Source: Flavobacteriaceae bacterium (GTDB lineage: Bacteria > Bacteroidota > Bacteroidia > Flavobacteriales > Flavobacteriaceae). Taken from it: a DNA stretch of 64,000 nt. Positions within the stretch are counted from its first letter, which is position 1, and each line of letters starts with the position of its first letter. The DNA lies in assembly GCA_030683815.1 (NCBI GenBank), contig JAUXPJ010000002.1, positions 85,499 through 149,498 on the forward strand, read 5' to 3'. This document shows, piece after piece, positions 43,185 through 53,139 of this stretch. The position numbers and the translations under genes were made by a program. The notes under the pieces are model-generated. The model was not told where the DNA came from and ran no database searches. It saw only the letters and a program-made list of their open reading frames with translations.

Positions 43185-43623
43185 CTTGTCCGTTTGAAAT
43201 TTCATCTGACAGTTCATTTTTATCATCTTTATTATAAGGGAAAAACTCCTTGAGTTTTGCTCCTATGTGTTCAACAACAACCGCAATTCCATCAGCATAC
43301 TTTTCTTGTTTAAAATAATGAATTAAAAGGTCATTTTCTGCATTCCAAAAATCATCCCCTACAAAAGAATGAATTCCTTTATCGCCAATTATCGCCACTT
43401 TTCTAGTTTCGTAGGCAATGTAAATCAGAATTCCGTTTTGGAACTCCGTTTCTTGCATATTCAACCAATAAAAAACCTCCTGAGCTCTTTCGATGGTAGG
43501 TTTTTCATTCAATTTTTCAATATGTACACGAATTTCACCCGATGTATTTTTTTCTGCATTTCGAATGGCTTCAACAATTTGTTGTTCTTCTGACTCACTT
43601 AAAATACGATCTTTAGTTGACAT
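43159..43623 (-). CDS. Second TPM domain protein
   Basis: A 154-residue protein with a TPM domain but no signal peptide or membrane helix (SESEEQQIVEAIRNAEKNTS, RVHIEKL, then YIAYETRKVAIIGDKGIHSF). Its 3' end overlaps the start of the longer TPM gene by 26 bp, so the pair is translationally coupled. The N-terminus lacks secretion features, suggesting a cytoplasmic domain, whereas its partner is exported. Such a paired short and long TPM arrangement downstream of lemA is common in Bacteroidota. The biochemical role is not known. Confidence 0.87.
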   Translation of the reverse strand: MSTKDRILSESEEQQIVEAIRNAEKNTSGEIRVHIEKLNEKPTIERAQEVFYWLNMQETEFQNGILIYIAYETRKVAIIGDKGIHSFVGDDFWNAENDLLIHYFKQEKYADGIAVVVEHIGAKLKEFFPYNKDDKNELSDEISNGQDEDKKVLF

Positions 43624-43738
43624 TTTTATAATATAGATTTGAGTATTTAGTATTTAGTATTGAGGAATCAACTCATTCAAATTCAATATGTTGATATATA
43701 TTTGTAATGAAAATTATTTGATTTAAAATAACTGAAAA

Positions 43739-44329
43739 TTAAAATTCTACTTTCGGAACTGTATCACTTCCTTCAGCAGATTTATATAGCGGTAAAGATT
43801 TTTTATTGATAAAATTGGCTATAAAATTGGTTGGAAACTTGGCGATATAAATGTTGTAAGCTCCGGTAAGTTCATTATATCTATTGCGTTCAACATTAAT
43901 TCTGTTTTCGGTTCCTTCCAATTGTGATTGTAATTCTAAAAAGTTTTGATTGGCTTTTAGATCTGGATAACGCTCAACAGTTACCAACAATCTAGACAAT
44001 GCACCCGACAAACCTTGTTGCGCTTGTTGAAATTTAGCCATTTGTTCTTCGGTAATATTGGTTGGGTCAATCGTTGTTTTAGTAGCTTCGGAACGTGCTT
44101 TGATAACGCCTTCTAAAGTTTCTTTTTCATGTGCTGCATAACCTTTAACGGTGGCTACCAAATTAGGAACTAAATCAGCTCTTCGTTGATAAGAACTTTC
44201 AACATTAGCCCATTGCGCTTTAGTAATTCCTTCTTTTTCAATGATTTGATTATTGATTCCAACAACCCATTGAAATACCAAAAAAAGTAATAAACCAATG
44301 ACACCAAGGGTAATTAATACATTTTTCAT
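43739..44329 (-). CDS. LemA family protein
   Basis: A 196-residue protein with an N-terminal transmembrane helix (about residues 4-22) and the LemA coiled-coil domain: AQWANVESSYQRRADLVPNL, VATVKGYAAHEKETLEGV and NRINVERNRYNELTGAYN, ending in a short beta extension. The function of LemA proteins is not established. Here it lies between a MerR regulator and two TPM genes on one strand, with gaps of 17 and 115 bp, which is the usual LemA-TPM association. The family call is certain. Confidence 0.95.
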   Translation of the reverse strand: MKNVLITLGVIGLLLFLVFQWVVGINNQIIEKEGITKAQWANVESSYQRRADLVPNLVATVKGYAAHEKETLEGVIKARSEATKTTIDPTNITEEQMAKFQQAQQGLSGALSRLLVTVERYPDLKANQNFLELQSQLEGTENRINVERNRYNELTGAYNIYIAKFPTNFIANFINKKSLPLYKSAEGSDTVPKVEF

Positions 44330-44346
44330 AGTTTTATAATTTAGAT

Positions 44347-44676
44347 TTATAAGTGATTTTTAATTTTTAATAATTCTGATTTAATCGATTCTAATTTTGA
44401 AATAATCTCATGATTTCTATGTAAAGTTGGTGATTTTTCTTTCAGTTTTTTCTTGGCGCCATCAATCGTAAAACCTTTTTCTTTAAGCAAATGGTAAATG
44501 ATTTTTAAATTAGCAATATCTTCTGATGTAAAAAGCCTATTTCCTTTATTGTTTTTCTTGGGTTTTAAAATATCAAATTCCTTTTCCCAAAACCGAATCA
44601 GAGAGGCATTCACTTCAAAAGCCTTTGAAACTTCTCCAATTTTATAATATCTTTTCTCCGGTAATTCTACAAACAT
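44347..44676 (-). CDS. MerR family transcriptional regulator
   Basis: The 109-residue protein carries an N-terminal MerR winged HTH (RYYKIGEVSKAFEVNASLIR, FWEKEFDILKPKKNNKGNRL) followed by a coiled coil that would dimerise it. There is no effector domain, and no Cys suited to metal binding. Start and stop overlap with the M23 gene as TAATG, so it is translationally coupled to the peptidase. It may regulate this LemA/TPM operon, though no operator is evident. This short MerR next to an M23 peptidase is common in Flavobacteria. Confidence 0.9.
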   Translation of the reverse strand: MFVELPEKRYYKIGEVSKAFEVNASLIRFWEKEFDILKPKKNNKGNRLFTSEDIANLKIIYHLLKEKGFTIDGAKKKLKEKSPTLHRNHEIISKLESIKSELLKIKNHL

Positions 44677-45644
44677 TAGTCTAAAGATTGTCCTTCAATT
44701 TCAGCCAATTTTTGCATAGCGGCAAATTGTTGTGGGGTTAAACTTCCGTAATAATAATTAATCGGATTTACAGGTTGTCCATTTTTATGTACTTCATAAT
44801 GTAAATGGGGTCCGGTAGATCTTCCTGTATTTCCTACAAAGCCAATTAAATCACCTCGTTTTACTCTTTGTCCGGCTCTCACATTGTAATTGCTTAAATG
44901 TGCAAAAATGGTAGAATAACCATAACCGTGATAAATTTCAATATGTCTGCCAAATCCGGATACCGAATTGTCGGCTTTTTTAACAATACCATTTCCAGTA
45001 GCATAAATTGGGGTACCGATTTTTGCGGTAAAATCCATTCCTTGATGCATTTTTCTCACTTTGGTAAAAGGGTCTTTTCTCCAACCGTAACCAGAAGCCA
45101 TCTGTTTTAAATAATCATTTCTAACCGGTTGTATAGCAGGGATTGAAGCTAATAACTGCTCTTTATTTTCGGCTAATTTTACAATTTCATCCAACGATTT
45201 GGATTGAATATAAAGCTGTTTTGATATGATATCCATTTTTTGAGTTACATCAATTATCATTTTAGAATTGTCAAACCCCTCTAATGATTTATATCGATTT
45301 ACCCCTCCAAAACCTGCTTTTCTTTGTTCTTCCGGAATTGGATTGGCCTCAAAATACAGTCTGTAAATATTATTGTCGCGCTCTTGTATCTCCACTAACA
45401 CGTCCTCAACCTGTTTCATTTTTTTCTGCAACAAACCATACTCCAACTTCATTTTATCAGCTTCTCGTTTTAAATATTTTTCATTGGGAGATTCTAAAAC
45501 TTTATACGCAATATAAACGAAGAATAAACCAAATAACGCCGAAGCCAATAAAAAAAGAAAAGTTCCTCTTAAACTGATAATCCGCGATTTAATTTTTTTA
45601 TATGATAACGATTCTACATCGTAATAATATTTTACTCTCCTCAT
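44676..45644 (-). CDS. M23 family peptidoglycan endopeptidase
   Basis: The 322-residue protein has a basic cytoplasmic start, one transmembrane helix (about residues 28-48), a coiled-coil segment (about 56-165) and a C-terminal M23 domain (about 190-295). The zinc site is intact: MHQGMDFTAKIGTPIYATGN supplies His and Asp, and GPHLHYEVHKNGQPVNP supplies the HxH pair. It would cleave cross-links or serve as an envelope-sensing scaffold in the periplasm. It is first in the operon running leftwards through MerR, LemA and the TPM genes. Family assignment is certain. Confidence 0.94.
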   Translation of the reverse strand: MRRVKYYYDVESLSYKKIKSRIISLRGTFLFLLASALFGLFFVYIAYKVLESPNEKYLKREADKMKLEYGLLQKKMKQVEDVLVEIQERDNNIYRLYFEANPIPEEQRKAGFGGVNRYKSLEGFDNSKMIIDVTQKMDIISKQLYIQSKSLDEIVKLAENKEQLLASIPAIQPVRNDYLKQMASGYGWRKDPFTKVRKMHQGMDFTAKIGTPIYATGNGIVKKADNSVSGFGRHIEIYHGYGYSTIFAHLSNYNVRAGQRVKRGDLIGFVGNTGRSTGPHLHYEVHKNGQPVNPINYYYGSLTPQQFAAMQKLAEIEGQSLD

Positions 45645-45660
45645 AATCCTAAAAATATAC

Positions 45661-45668
45661 TATTTTTG
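45661..45668 (+). promoter_or_regulatory. Possible -7 promoter element of alaS
   Basis: TATTTTTG fits TAnnTTTG and lies 114 bases before alaS, in the divergent region shared with the M23 gene. The longer leader makes this only a possible promoter. Confidence 0.4.
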
Positions 45669-45781
45669 CATCTAAAGTATATAACTCTATGTGTGTTTAT
45701 TTAGTATGTTGGCAAACAAAAATACAAAATGTTTTCCAACTTTTTAGAAGCACATTCATTTTAGATTTTTATTAAACACCT

Positions 45782-48391
45782 ATGACATCACAAGAAATTA
45801 GACAACAATTTTTAGATTTTTTTCAATCCAAACAACATAAAATAGTGGCGTCGTCGCCTATGGTTATTAAAGATGATCCAACTTTAATGTTCACCAACGC
45901 CGGGATGAATCAGTTTAAAGAATACTTTTTAGGACAAAAAAATGCCGATGTAAAACGCATTGCTGATACTCAAAAATGTTTGCGGGTTTCCGGTAAACAC
46001 AATGATTTGGAAGAAGTTGGTATCGATACTTATCATCATACCATGTTTGAAATGTTGGGCAATTGGAGTTTTGGCGATTATTTTAAGAAAGAAGCGATTG
46101 AGTGGGCTTGGGAATTGTTGACTGAGGTTTATAAAATTGATAAAAACAATTTATACGTATCTGTTTTTGAGGGCTACAAAGATGAAAATCTAGCTTTTGA
46201 CCAAGAAGCATATGATTTATGGAAAAATATTATTTCTGAAGACCGCATCATTTTAGGCAATAAAAAAGATAATTTCTGGGAAATGGGAAATCAAGGTCCG
46301 TGTGGTCCTTGCTCTGAAATTCATGTCGATTTACGTTCTGATGAAGAAAAAAAACAAGTTTCGGGTAGAGATTTGGTTAACAATGATCACCCACAAGTAG
46401 TTGAAATTTGGAATTTGGTTTTTATGGAATTTAACCGTAAAGCTGATGGTTCTTTAGAAAAACTCCCCGAACAACATGTTGATACCGGAATGGGATTTGA
46501 GCGTCTGTGCATGGCATTACAAGGGAAAAAATCAAATTATGACACCGATGTTTTTCAACCCATCATCCAAGAAATTGAAAAAATAACGCAACATTCATAC
46601 GGAAAAGACGAAAAAACCACGATTGCAATTCGAGTTATTGCAGATCATATCAGAGCCGTTGCTTTTTCTATTGCCGATGGTCAATTACCTTCTAATACCG
46701 GCGCTGGATATGTCATCCGAAGAATTTTAAGACGTGCCATTCGGTACGGATTTACCTTTTTAAACCAGAAAGATGCCTTTATTTATCAGTTGGCAGCAGT
46801 TTTAAGCGAAAAAATGGGAACTGCATTTCCGGAGCTTAAACATCAAAAAAACCTGATTTCAAAAGTTATTCAAGAAGAAGAAAATTCTTTTTTAAGAACT
46901 TTAGGACAAGGTTTGGGCTTGTTAGACAACCTCATCCAAGAAATGGATAGCCCAATTTTATCAGGTAAAAAAGCGTTTGAATTGTATGATACCTTTGGAT
47001 TTCCCATCGATTTAACGGCTTTAATTTTGCGCGAAAAAGGGTTGGAATTGGACGAAGAAGGTTTTGTTGCCGAAATGACCAAACAAAAAACGCGTTCGCG
47101 TGCTGCCGCCGAAGTGGATACCGAAGATTGGATAATGCTAAGCGATTTAGAACCAGAAGGTTTTGTGGGTTATGATGCTTTAGAAGAGGTCGTGAAAATT
47201 GTTCGATACAGAAAAGTAAGCTCTAAAAAAGACGGAACCTTATATCAACTGGTTTTTAATAAAACGCCTTTTTACCCAGAAGGTGGCGGACAAGTTGGAG
47301 ATACCGGATTCCTAAAAAATATCGAAGGAGAGCAATCCAACATCATCGATACTAAAAAAGAAAACAACTTAATCATCCATTTGGTAAAAAAATTACCAAC
47401 TGCTTTGGATGAAAATTTTATCGCCAGTGTTGATGCTGTTACTCGTCAAAAAACAATGGCGAATCATACAGCAACTCACCTCATGCATCAAGCATTAAGG
47501 GCTGTTTTAGGAACTCATGTGGAACAAAAAGGTTCTATGGTCAATGCGCATAATTTGCGTTTTGACTTTTCTCATTTTTCTAAATTGACCGCTGATGAAG
47601 TGAAAGCGGTTGAAGATTTTGTCAATGAAAAAATTAAAGAAAATTTATCGCTGATTGAAAATAGAAATCTTCCCATTAAAGAAGCTATGAATAAAGGTGC
47701 CATGGCGCTTTTTGGTGAAAAATATGGAGATTATGTAAGAACTATTGAATATGGAGATTCTATTGAATTGTGTGGCGGAACGCATGTTCAGAATACGGCT
47801 GATATTTGGTATTTTAAAATTACAACCGAAACAGCCATCGCTGCCGGAATGCGCAGAATTGAAGCCATTACAGGAGATGAAGCTAAAGCTTATTTCTTAA
47901 AACAGGAGTCGGAACTTAATCAGGTAAAACAAGTTTTGAAAAATGCGCCGGATACGGTAAAAGCCATTGAATCATTACAAGATGAAAATACATCGCTTAA
48001 AAAACAAATGGAACATTTGTTAAAAGAAAAAGCCGGGAATTTAAAGAAGGAATTAATCGCTCAAAAAGAAACAATTAACGGCATCCATTTTATCGGTGCT
48101 TTGGTTGATTTGGATGCGCAAACACTCAAAAACTTGACGTTTGAATTGCAAGACCAAGTTGAAAATCTGTTTTTTATTGCCGGAACTCATTATGATGATA
48201 AAGTTTCTTTGACGATTTCAATCGCTAAAAATTTAGTGGAAGATAGAGGATTAGACGCAGGAAAAATAGTTCGTGATTTAGGAAAATTCATCAATGGTGG
48301 CGGAGGCGGACAAGCATTTTTCGCTACGGCGGGCGGTAAAAATCCGGAAGGTTTAACAAAAGCCATTGAACAAGCGAAGGGTTTTCTTTAA
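45782..48391 (+). CDS. alaS: Alanyl-tRNA synthetase
   Basis: The 869-residue enzyme charges tRNA-Ala. The class II catalytic core occupies the N-terminal half ([20 protein letters not shown] near residue 21; TGMGFERL). The editing domain carries its zinc-type motifs [11 protein letters not shown] and CGGTH. The C-terminal oligomerisation domain ends with [19 protein letters not shown]. Length is close to that of E. coli AlaS (876). It is divergent from the M23 operon and followed by a microsatellite-like repeat. Identification is unambiguous. Confidence 0.98.
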   Translation: MTSQEIRQQFLDFFQSKQHKIVASSPMVIKDDPTLMFTNAGMNQFKEYFLGQKNADVKRIADTQKCLRVSGKHNDLEEVGIDTYHHTMFEMLGNWSFGDYFKKEAIEWAWELLTEVYKIDKNNLYVSVFEGYKDENLAFDQEAYDLWKNIISEDRIILGNKKDNFWEMGNQGPCGPCSEIHVDLRSDEEKKQVSGRDLVNNDHPQVVEIWNLVFMEFNRKADGSLEKLPEQHVDTGMGFERLCMALQGKKSNYDTDVFQPIIQEIEKITQHSYGKDEKTTIAIRVIADHIRAVAFSIADGQLPSNTGAGYVIRRILRRAIRYGFTFLNQKDAFIYQLAAVLSEKMGTAFPELKHQKNLISKVIQEEENSFLRTLGQGLGLLDNLIQEMDSPILSGKKAFELYDTFGFPIDLTALILREKGLELDEEGFVAEMTKQKTRSRAAAEVDTEDWIMLSDLEPEGFVGYDALEEVVKIVRYRKVSSKKDGTLYQLVFNKTPFYPEGGGQVGDTGFLKNIEGEQSNIIDTKKENNLIIHLVKKLPTALDENFIASVDAVTRQKTMANHTATHLMHQALRAVLGTHVEQKGSMVNAHNLRFDFSHFSKLTADEVKAVEDFVNEKIKENLSLIENRNLPIKEAMNKGAMALFGEKYGDYVRTIEYGDSIELCGGTHVQNTADIWYFKITTETAIAAGMRRIEAITGDEAKAYFLKQESELNQVKQVLKNAPDTVKAIESLQDENTSLKKQMEHLLKEKAGNLKKELIAQKETINGIHFIGALVDLDAQTLKNLTFELQDQVENLFFIAGTHYDDKVSLTISIAKNLVEDRGLDAGKIVRDLGKFINGGGGGQAFFATAGGKNPEGLTKAIEQAKGFL

Positions 48392-48453
48392 AAAAAAGTA
48401 GCTGGTAGCAGGTATCAAGTATCAAGACTTCAAGTTAATTAATGCCAGCTGCA

Positions 48454-48502
48454 AAATACCAGATACCAGATACTAAATACCAGATACTAAATACCAGATA
48501 CC
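48454..48502. repeat. Short tandem repeats of an ATACCAGATACTAA-like unit
   Basis: Between alaS and the GSCFA gene, words AAATACCAGATAC and AGATACTAAATACC repeat about three and a half times at a 14-base period. The unit is continuous, with no spacers. Confidence 0.8.
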
Positions 48503-48506
48503 AAAA

Positions 48507-49448
48507 ATGAAACTCAGAACCGAAATAGAACTTACTAAACAGGAATCAGTCTTAAATTACGATTCTCAAATAGTCTTATTCGGATCTTGTTTTGCAGAAA
48601 ACATAGGCGATAAATTGGATTTTTACAAATTTCCTCATTTGGTCAATCCGTTCGGAATTTTATTTCACCCCATCGCTATTGAAAATGCCCTTGATGATAT
48701 CTGTCAAAAAAAGATTTATACCGAAAATGATTTGTATTTTCACAATGATTTATGGCAAAGTTTCAAGCATCATTCTAAGTTTTCATCCGAATCAAAAAGT
48801 GAAATTCTGAGCAATATCAATACTTCCATAGAAAATGCCAATCAGTTTCTGAAAAACACTTCTCATATCATCATCACTTTAGGAACTGCGTGGGTTTATG
48901 AATTTACAGAACAACAGCAATTGGTTGCCAATTGCCATAAAATATCGCAAAAAAAGTTTCAAAAACGCCTGCTTTTTTTGGATGAAATTGAGCAAAGTTT
49001 AAAAAATACACTGCAAATAATTCACAGCTTCAATCCAACAGCTCAAGTGATTTTTACGGTAAGTCCGGTGCGCCATTTAAGCAATGGAATTGCAGAAAAC
49101 AGTCAGAGTAAGGCGTTACTTTTAACTGCAATACATCAAGCAATTAATCAAAAAAACACCCATTATTTCCCTTCTTTTGAAATCATGATGGATGATTTGC
49201 GCGATTATCGTTTTTATAAAAGTGATTTAATCCACCCCAACGATTTGGCGGTAGCTTATATTTGGGAACAGTTTAAAAAAAGCTGGATTGATGAAAAATC
49301 CTATCCGTTGATGGATGAAATTTCCGATATTCAAAAGGCGCTTCAACATCGACCATTTAATGAAAACAGCCCAAAACACCAAGTATTTTTAAAAGATCTT
49401 CAGTTGAAAATAGATGAATTAGCCAAAAAACGTCAAATTCATTTCTAA
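48507..49448 (+). CDS. GSCFA domain protein
   Basis: The 313-residue protein is named by its motif IVLFGSCFAENIGDKLDFYK near residues 22-41. Further family landmarks are FHHNDLWQSFKHHS-like residues near 75, IITLGTAWVYEF, VIFTVSPVRHLSNGIAENSQ, and ESFEIMMDDLRDYRFYKSDL with LIHPND near the end. These Ser, Gly, Asn and His-Asp blocks resemble SGNH/GDSL hydrolases, so esterase activity is plausible but unproven. The gene lies between alaS and gpmI and is probably independent. Confidence 0.88.
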   Translation: MKLRTEIELTKQESVLNYDSQIVLFGSCFAENIGDKLDFYKFPHLVNPFGILFHPIAIENALDDICQKKIYTENDLYFHNDLWQSFKHHSKFSSESKSEILSNINTSIENANQFLKNTSHIIITLGTAWVYEFTEQQQLVANCHKISQKKFQKRLLFLDEIEQSLKNTLQIIHSFNPTAQVIFTVSPVRHLSNGIAENSQSKALLLTAIHQAINQKNTHYFPSFEIMMDDLRDYRFYKSDLIHPNDLAVAYIWEQFKKSWIDEKSYPLMDEISDIQKALQHRPFNENSPKHQVFLKDLQLKIDELAKKRQIHF

Positions 49449-49499
49449 CGATTTCGTGAATTATTTACAGAAAAAAGCCACAGAAACTTTTTTCAGCTT

Positions 49500-49507
49500 T
49501 ATCTTTG
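49500..49507 (+). promoter_or_regulatory. Putative -7 promoter element of gpmI
   Basis: TATCTTTG matches TAnnTTTG exactly and lies 25 bases upstream of the gpmI start. Confidence 0.5.
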
Positions 49508-49532
49508 TGGTGAATTAATTTTCAAAATTATT

Positions 49533-51050
49533 ATGAACAAAAAAGTCCTTTTAATGATTTTAGACGGATGGGGAAAAGCACCCAATCCGAAAGTTTCTGC
49601 CGTTGATTTAGCCCAAACACCTTTTATAGATTCGCTTTACCATCAATATCCAAATGCACAATTGCGCACTGACGGACTAAATGTCGGTTTACCAGAAGGT
49701 CAAATGGGAAACAGCGAAGTGGGGCACATGAATTTAGGCGCCGGACGCATTGTTTATCAGGATTTTGTAAAAATCAATTTGGCGGTTCAAAACAAAACTT
49801 TACAGCAAGAAAAAGTATTGGTTGATGCCTTAATTTACGCCAAAACACATCAGAAAAAAGTTCATTTATTAGGATTATTATCAAATGGTGGCGTACATTC
49901 TCACATCAATCACCTTAAAGGATTACTCGATACTTGTAAGGATTTTGGTTTAAAAGAGGTGTTTGTTCATACTTTTATGGATGGTAGAGATGTTGATCCA
50001 AAATCGGGCATTGGTTTTATCAATGAAATAGAAACTCATCTTCAAAAAACTACCGGAAAATTGGCTTCTATTGTTGGAAGATATTATGCAATGGACAGAG
50101 ACAAGCGTTGGGAACGCGTTAAATTAAGCTATGATTTATTGGTAAATGGAATTGGAGAATTGAGCTTTAATGCCACTGAAACACTTCAAAAAAGTTATGA
50201 TAATGGCGTTACTGACGAGTTTATAAAACCAATTGTTTTGGTTGATGAAAAACATGATCCAATTGCAACAATTAATAACGATGATGTTATCATCTTTTAC
50301 AACTTTAGAACAGACAGAGGAAGAGAACTAACCGAAGTACTTACCCAAAAAGATTTTCCTGAATTCGGAATGAGAAAAATGCCATTGTATTATGTTACGA
50401 TGACTAACTACGATGAAACTTTCCAAAACATTAAAGTTATTTATGAAAAAGATAATTTAACCGAAACTTTGGGTGAAGTTTTAGAAAAAAATAACAAAAC
50501 TCAAATCAGAATTGCCGAAACAGAGAAATATCCGCATGTAACTTTTTTCTTTTCAGGCGGAAGAGAAAAAGAATTTATCGGTGAAAAACGTTTGTTGTGT
50601 CCATCGCCAAAAGTGGCCACTTACGACTTACAACCTGAAATGAGCGCTTTTGATATTAAAAATGCTATCATTCCAGAAATCATCCATGAAACAACTGATT
50701 TTATCTGTTTAAATTTTGCCAACGGAGATATGGTGGGTCATACAGGCGACTTAAATGCAACCATTAAAGCATGTGAAACAGTTGATATTTGTGTCAAAGA
50801 AATTGTTGAAAAGGCCAATGAACATCAATATACAACTATTATTATTGCCGATCACGGAAACTGTGAAACCATGATTAATGAAGATGGAAGTCCGAATACC
50901 GCGCACACCACGAATCCGGTTCCAATAATTTTAATTGATAAGGATTTGAAATCAATCAAAAATGGTATCTTAGCCAATGTGGCGCCCACTATTTTAAAAT
51001 TAATGGGCATTGAGAAACCACCAATTATGAATCAAGAATCTCTAGTTTAA
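49533..51050 (+). CDS. gpmI: Cofactor-independent phosphoglycerate mutase
   Basis: The 505-residue enzyme interconverts 3- and 2-phosphoglycerate using two metal ions and a Ser nucleophile. Visible motifs are LLMILDGWG at the start (metal Asp), GQMGNSEVGHMNLGAG with the catalytic Ser near residue 62, THTFMDGRDVDP-like LKEVFVHTFMDGRDVDPKSG, DRDKRWERVKLSYD, the loop NFRTDRGRELTEVL, and the second metal site IADHGNCETM with TAHTTNPVP. Length is typical. It is followed by the structured leader of the next gene. Confidence 0.97.
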   Translation: MNKKVLLMILDGWGKAPNPKVSAVDLAQTPFIDSLYHQYPNAQLRTDGLNVGLPEGQMGNSEVGHMNLGAGRIVYQDFVKINLAVQNKTLQQEKVLVDALIYAKTHQKKVHLLGLLSNGGVHSHINHLKGLLDTCKDFGLKEVFVHTFMDGRDVDPKSGIGFINEIETHLQKTTGKLASIVGRYYAMDRDKRWERVKLSYDLLVNGIGELSFNATETLQKSYDNGVTDEFIKPIVLVDEKHDPIATINNDDVIIFYNFRTDRGRELTEVLTQKDFPEFGMRKMPLYYVTMTNYDETFQNIKVIYEKDNLTETLGEVLEKNNKTQIRIAETEKYPHVTFFFSGGREKEFIGEKRLLCPSPKVATYDLQPEMSAFDIKNAIIPEIIHETTDFICLNFANGDMVGHTGDLNATIKACETVDICVKEIVEKANEHQYTTIIIADHGNCETMINEDGSPNTAHTTNPVPIILIDKDLKSIKNGILANVAPTILKLMGIEKPPIMNQESLV

Positions 51051-51066
51051 ATTTTAAAACATATGA

Positions 51067-51134
51067 AATCGCCATTAACAACAAGTTTGCATAAGTAAAC
51101 ACCAATGAAGATAAGGCGATTCTATATGACCTTA
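51067..51134 (+). ncRNA. Candidate structured leader RNA, copy 2 (upstream of a thioredoxin-like gene)
   Basis: AATCGCC (51067-51073) pairs perfectly with GGCGATT (51115-51121). Inside, GTTTGC (51085-51090) pairs with GTAAAC (51095-51100) over the loop ATAA, with one G-T wobble. The tail ATTCTATATGACCTTA (51119-51134) matches copy 1 at 14 of 16 bases. The words TATGAAAT and GCCAT at the 5' edge are also shared. Copy 1 has extra hairpins inside the same frame. An open frame of ten codons starts at 51064, but it is not preserved in copy 1. Confidence 0.45.
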
Positions 51135-51156
51135 AAAAACAAATAAATATCTACAT

Positions 51157-51684
51157 ATGAAAAAATATCTAATTTTAATGACAGCACTCATTCTATTTTC
51201 TAGCTGTAGTGCACAGCACAAAAAAGTTAATGCAACTGTAGTAGATGGCAATTTAGTAGGAATTGCCAATAAAGCAATGCTTCAACAAGCACCTTTTAAC
51301 TCTTGGTATGACATGTTTTACAATGATTATAAAATTGATGGAGCCATTATTTCACAATTAAAACCTCATATGAAAGATGTAAAAATAAAACTATTTATGG
51401 GAACTTGGTGTGGAGATAGTAAACGTGAAACGCCTCATTTTTACAAAATAATGGATGCCCTTCAATTTGATGAAAAAAATATTGAATTAATTACCGTCGA
51501 TCGAGCCAAAAGCACTTCTGAAAATGACCAACAAGGATTTGACATCCAACGCGTACCAACCGTTATTTTTTTCAGAAATAATAAAGAAATTGGACGATTT
51601 GTGGAATATCCAAGAGAATCTATGGAAGCTGATTTTTTAAAAATTACCAGCGGACAAGGATACAAACACTCTTACGAAAACTAA
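51157..51684 (+). CDS. Thioredoxin-like lipoprotein
   Basis: A 175-residue protein with a lipoprotein signal (MKKYLILMTALILFSSC, Cys17). Its thioredoxin-like domain has the active-site segment LFMGTWCGDSKRETPHFYKI, WCGDS rather than WCxxC, and the cis-Pro segment IQRVPTVIFFRNNKEIG. With one Cys at the active site it is unlikely to form the usual dithiol; peroxidase- or glutathione-like chemistry, or a structural role, is possible. A terminator-like hairpin follows the stop. The gene's leader holds the second copy of the structured element also found before the TonB receptor at 21740. Confidence 0.8.
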   Translation: MKKYLILMTALILFSSCSAQHKKVNATVVDGNLVGIANKAMLQQAPFNSWYDMFYNDYKIDGAIISQLKPHMKDVKIKLFMGTWCGDSKRETPHFYKIMDALQFDEKNIELITVDRAKSTSENDQQGFDIQRVPTVIFFRNNKEIGRFVEYPRESMEADFLKITSGQGYKHSYEN

Positions 51685-51686
51685 AT

Positions 51687-51710
51687 AAAAAAGCACACAG
51701 TGGCTTTTTT
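51687..51710. terminator. Bidirectional terminator-like hairpin
   Basis: AAAAAAGC (51687-51694) and GCTTTTTT (51703-51710) pair across an eight-base loop, between two convergent genes. A/T arms give T-tracts on either strand, so both genes could end here. Confidence 0.65.
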
Positions 51711-51725
51711 ATTAATCAATTTGTT

Positions 51726-52997
51726 TTAGCATTTTGTGGCTTCAAAATATTCACGATCAATTGCTTCGCGGTGATCTGGGTGCGCAATATAGACTAGTTC
51801 TTTAACTCTTTGGTTAATCGTTTTTCCGTATAAATTAGCTACTCCATACTCAGTCACCACATAATGAACATGAGCTCTGGTTGTTACAACTCCGGCTCCC
51901 TGTTTTAAATAAGGAACAATTCTGTTGATTCCTTTAGCGGTGGTAGAAGGCAAGGCTATAATTGCTTTCCCACCTTCGCTTAAAGAAGCTCCACGGATAA
52001 AATCCATTTGTCCACCTACACCAGAATACAATCTTGTACCGATAGAATCCGCACAAACTTGTCCGGTTACATCCACTTCAATTGCAGAATTAATCGCTAC
52101 CATTTTTGGATTTTGACGGATGATGGAAACGTCATTTACGTAACTAGATGCGCGCAATTCTATAAAAGGATTATCATCAACATACTCATATAATCGTTTA
52201 GAACCCATTAAAAAAGTGGCCAAAGCTCTTCCCGGGTTAACACCTTTGTAATTTCCATTGATAACATCTTTTAAAATTAAATCGATGACACCATCGGAAA
52301 ACATTTCGGTATGTAATCCTAAATTTTTGTGGTTGGTTAAGTTTCTCAAAACAGCATTTGGAATACTTCCAATTCCCATTTGAAGTGTGCTTTCATCTTC
52401 AATTAATCCAGCAACAAAATCACCAATTTTTATTTCAATATCTGTTGGCTCACTCATTAAATGTTCGTGGATTGGTTCTTCAAACTCCACTAAAGTATCT
52501 AACTCTGAAATATGAATAATTCCTTCACCATGCGTTCTTGGCATTCTTGGATTAATTTGTGCAATCACATGTTTGGCGTTATCAATAGCCGCTAAAGTAG
52601 CTTCAATTGAAACTCCTAATGAACAATACCCGTGCTTATCAGGAGTGGAAACTTGAATGAGTGCTATATCAAGATTGACAATATTTCGTTTAAATAACAA
52701 TGGGACTTCACTTAAAAAAACCGGAGTATACGATCCGTTTCCTGCTTTTATGGTATGGCGAACATTGGGACCGATAAAAAAGGAATTTACATGAAAACTA
52801 TCTCTTAAACTTGGGTCTGCATACGGGGCTTTCCCTTCAATATGTAAATGACAAACCTCTACATTTCTCAATTCTGCATGACGTGCTGACATCGCATTTA
52901 TCAATGCCTGAGGTGCGGCGGCGGCGGCTTGAATATATACTCTATCGTTAGATTTTATTACTTTTACTGCTTCTTCTGGAGTAACCGATTTATACAT
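51726..52997 (-). CDS. Acetyl-CoA hydrolase/transferase family protein
   Basis: The 423-residue protein resembles 4-hydroxybutyrate/acetate CoA-transferases and acetyl-CoA hydrolases. An N-terminal Rossmann-like domain (SVTPEEAVKVIKSNDRVYIQ) is followed by the catalytic C-terminal half, with GIGSIPNAVLRNLTNHKNLG, LHTEMFSDGVIDL containing the conserved catalytic Glu, and GGQMDFIRGASLSEGGKAII. Substrate choice cannot be read from sequence. It is convergent with the thioredoxin-like gene and divergent from map. CAAAATTA at 53027-53034 (TAATTTTG on the minus strand) is a possible -7 element, 30 bases upstream. Confidence 0.9.
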   Translation of the reverse strand: MYKSVTPEEAVKVIKSNDRVYIQAAAAAPQALINAMSARHAELRNVEVCHLHIEGKAPYADPSLRDSFHVNSFFIGPNVRHTIKAGNGSYTPVFLSEVPLLFKRNIVNLDIALIQVSTPDKHGYCSLGVSIEATLAAIDNAKHVIAQINPRMPRTHGEGIIHISELDTLVEFEEPIHEHLMSEPTDIEIKIGDFVAGLIEDESTLQMGIGSIPNAVLRNLTNHKNLGLHTEMFSDGVIDLILKDVINGNYKGVNPGRALATFLMGSKRLYEYVDDNPFIELRASSYVNDVSIIRQNPKMVAINSAIEVDVTGQVCADSIGTRLYSGVGGQMDFIRGASLSEGGKAIIALPSTTAKGINRIVPYLKQGAGVVTTRAHVHYVVTEYGVANLYGKTINQRVKELVYIAHPDHREAIDREYFEATKC

Positions 52998-53113
52998 AAA
53001 CTTTTAACTAATTTTTAAATTTTATGCAAAATTACAACCAAAACCATCCTTAAAAAAATATTATCTCTATATTTTACTGCTTATTTTAGTAAATTATTTT
53101 CTTTTTTTTGATG

Positions 53114-53121
53114 TAAATTTG
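53114..53121 (+). promoter_or_regulatory. Putative -7 promoter element of map
   Basis: TAAATTTG matches TAnnTTTG exactly, 18 bases before the preferred start at 53140. Confidence 0.55.
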
Positions 53122-53139
53122 TCAACTCATTTAATTACT

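Noticed and set aside
46295..46308. Depletion of GGNCC sites as proof of the restriction system's specificity
   Set aside because: GGTCC occurs twice within 14 bases here, and other GGNCC sites are scattered in the window, so the sequence shows no obvious avoidance.
48454..48502. Possible CRISPR-like array after alaS
   Set aside because: The units are about 14 bases and contiguous, with no unique spacers, and no cas gene is near.
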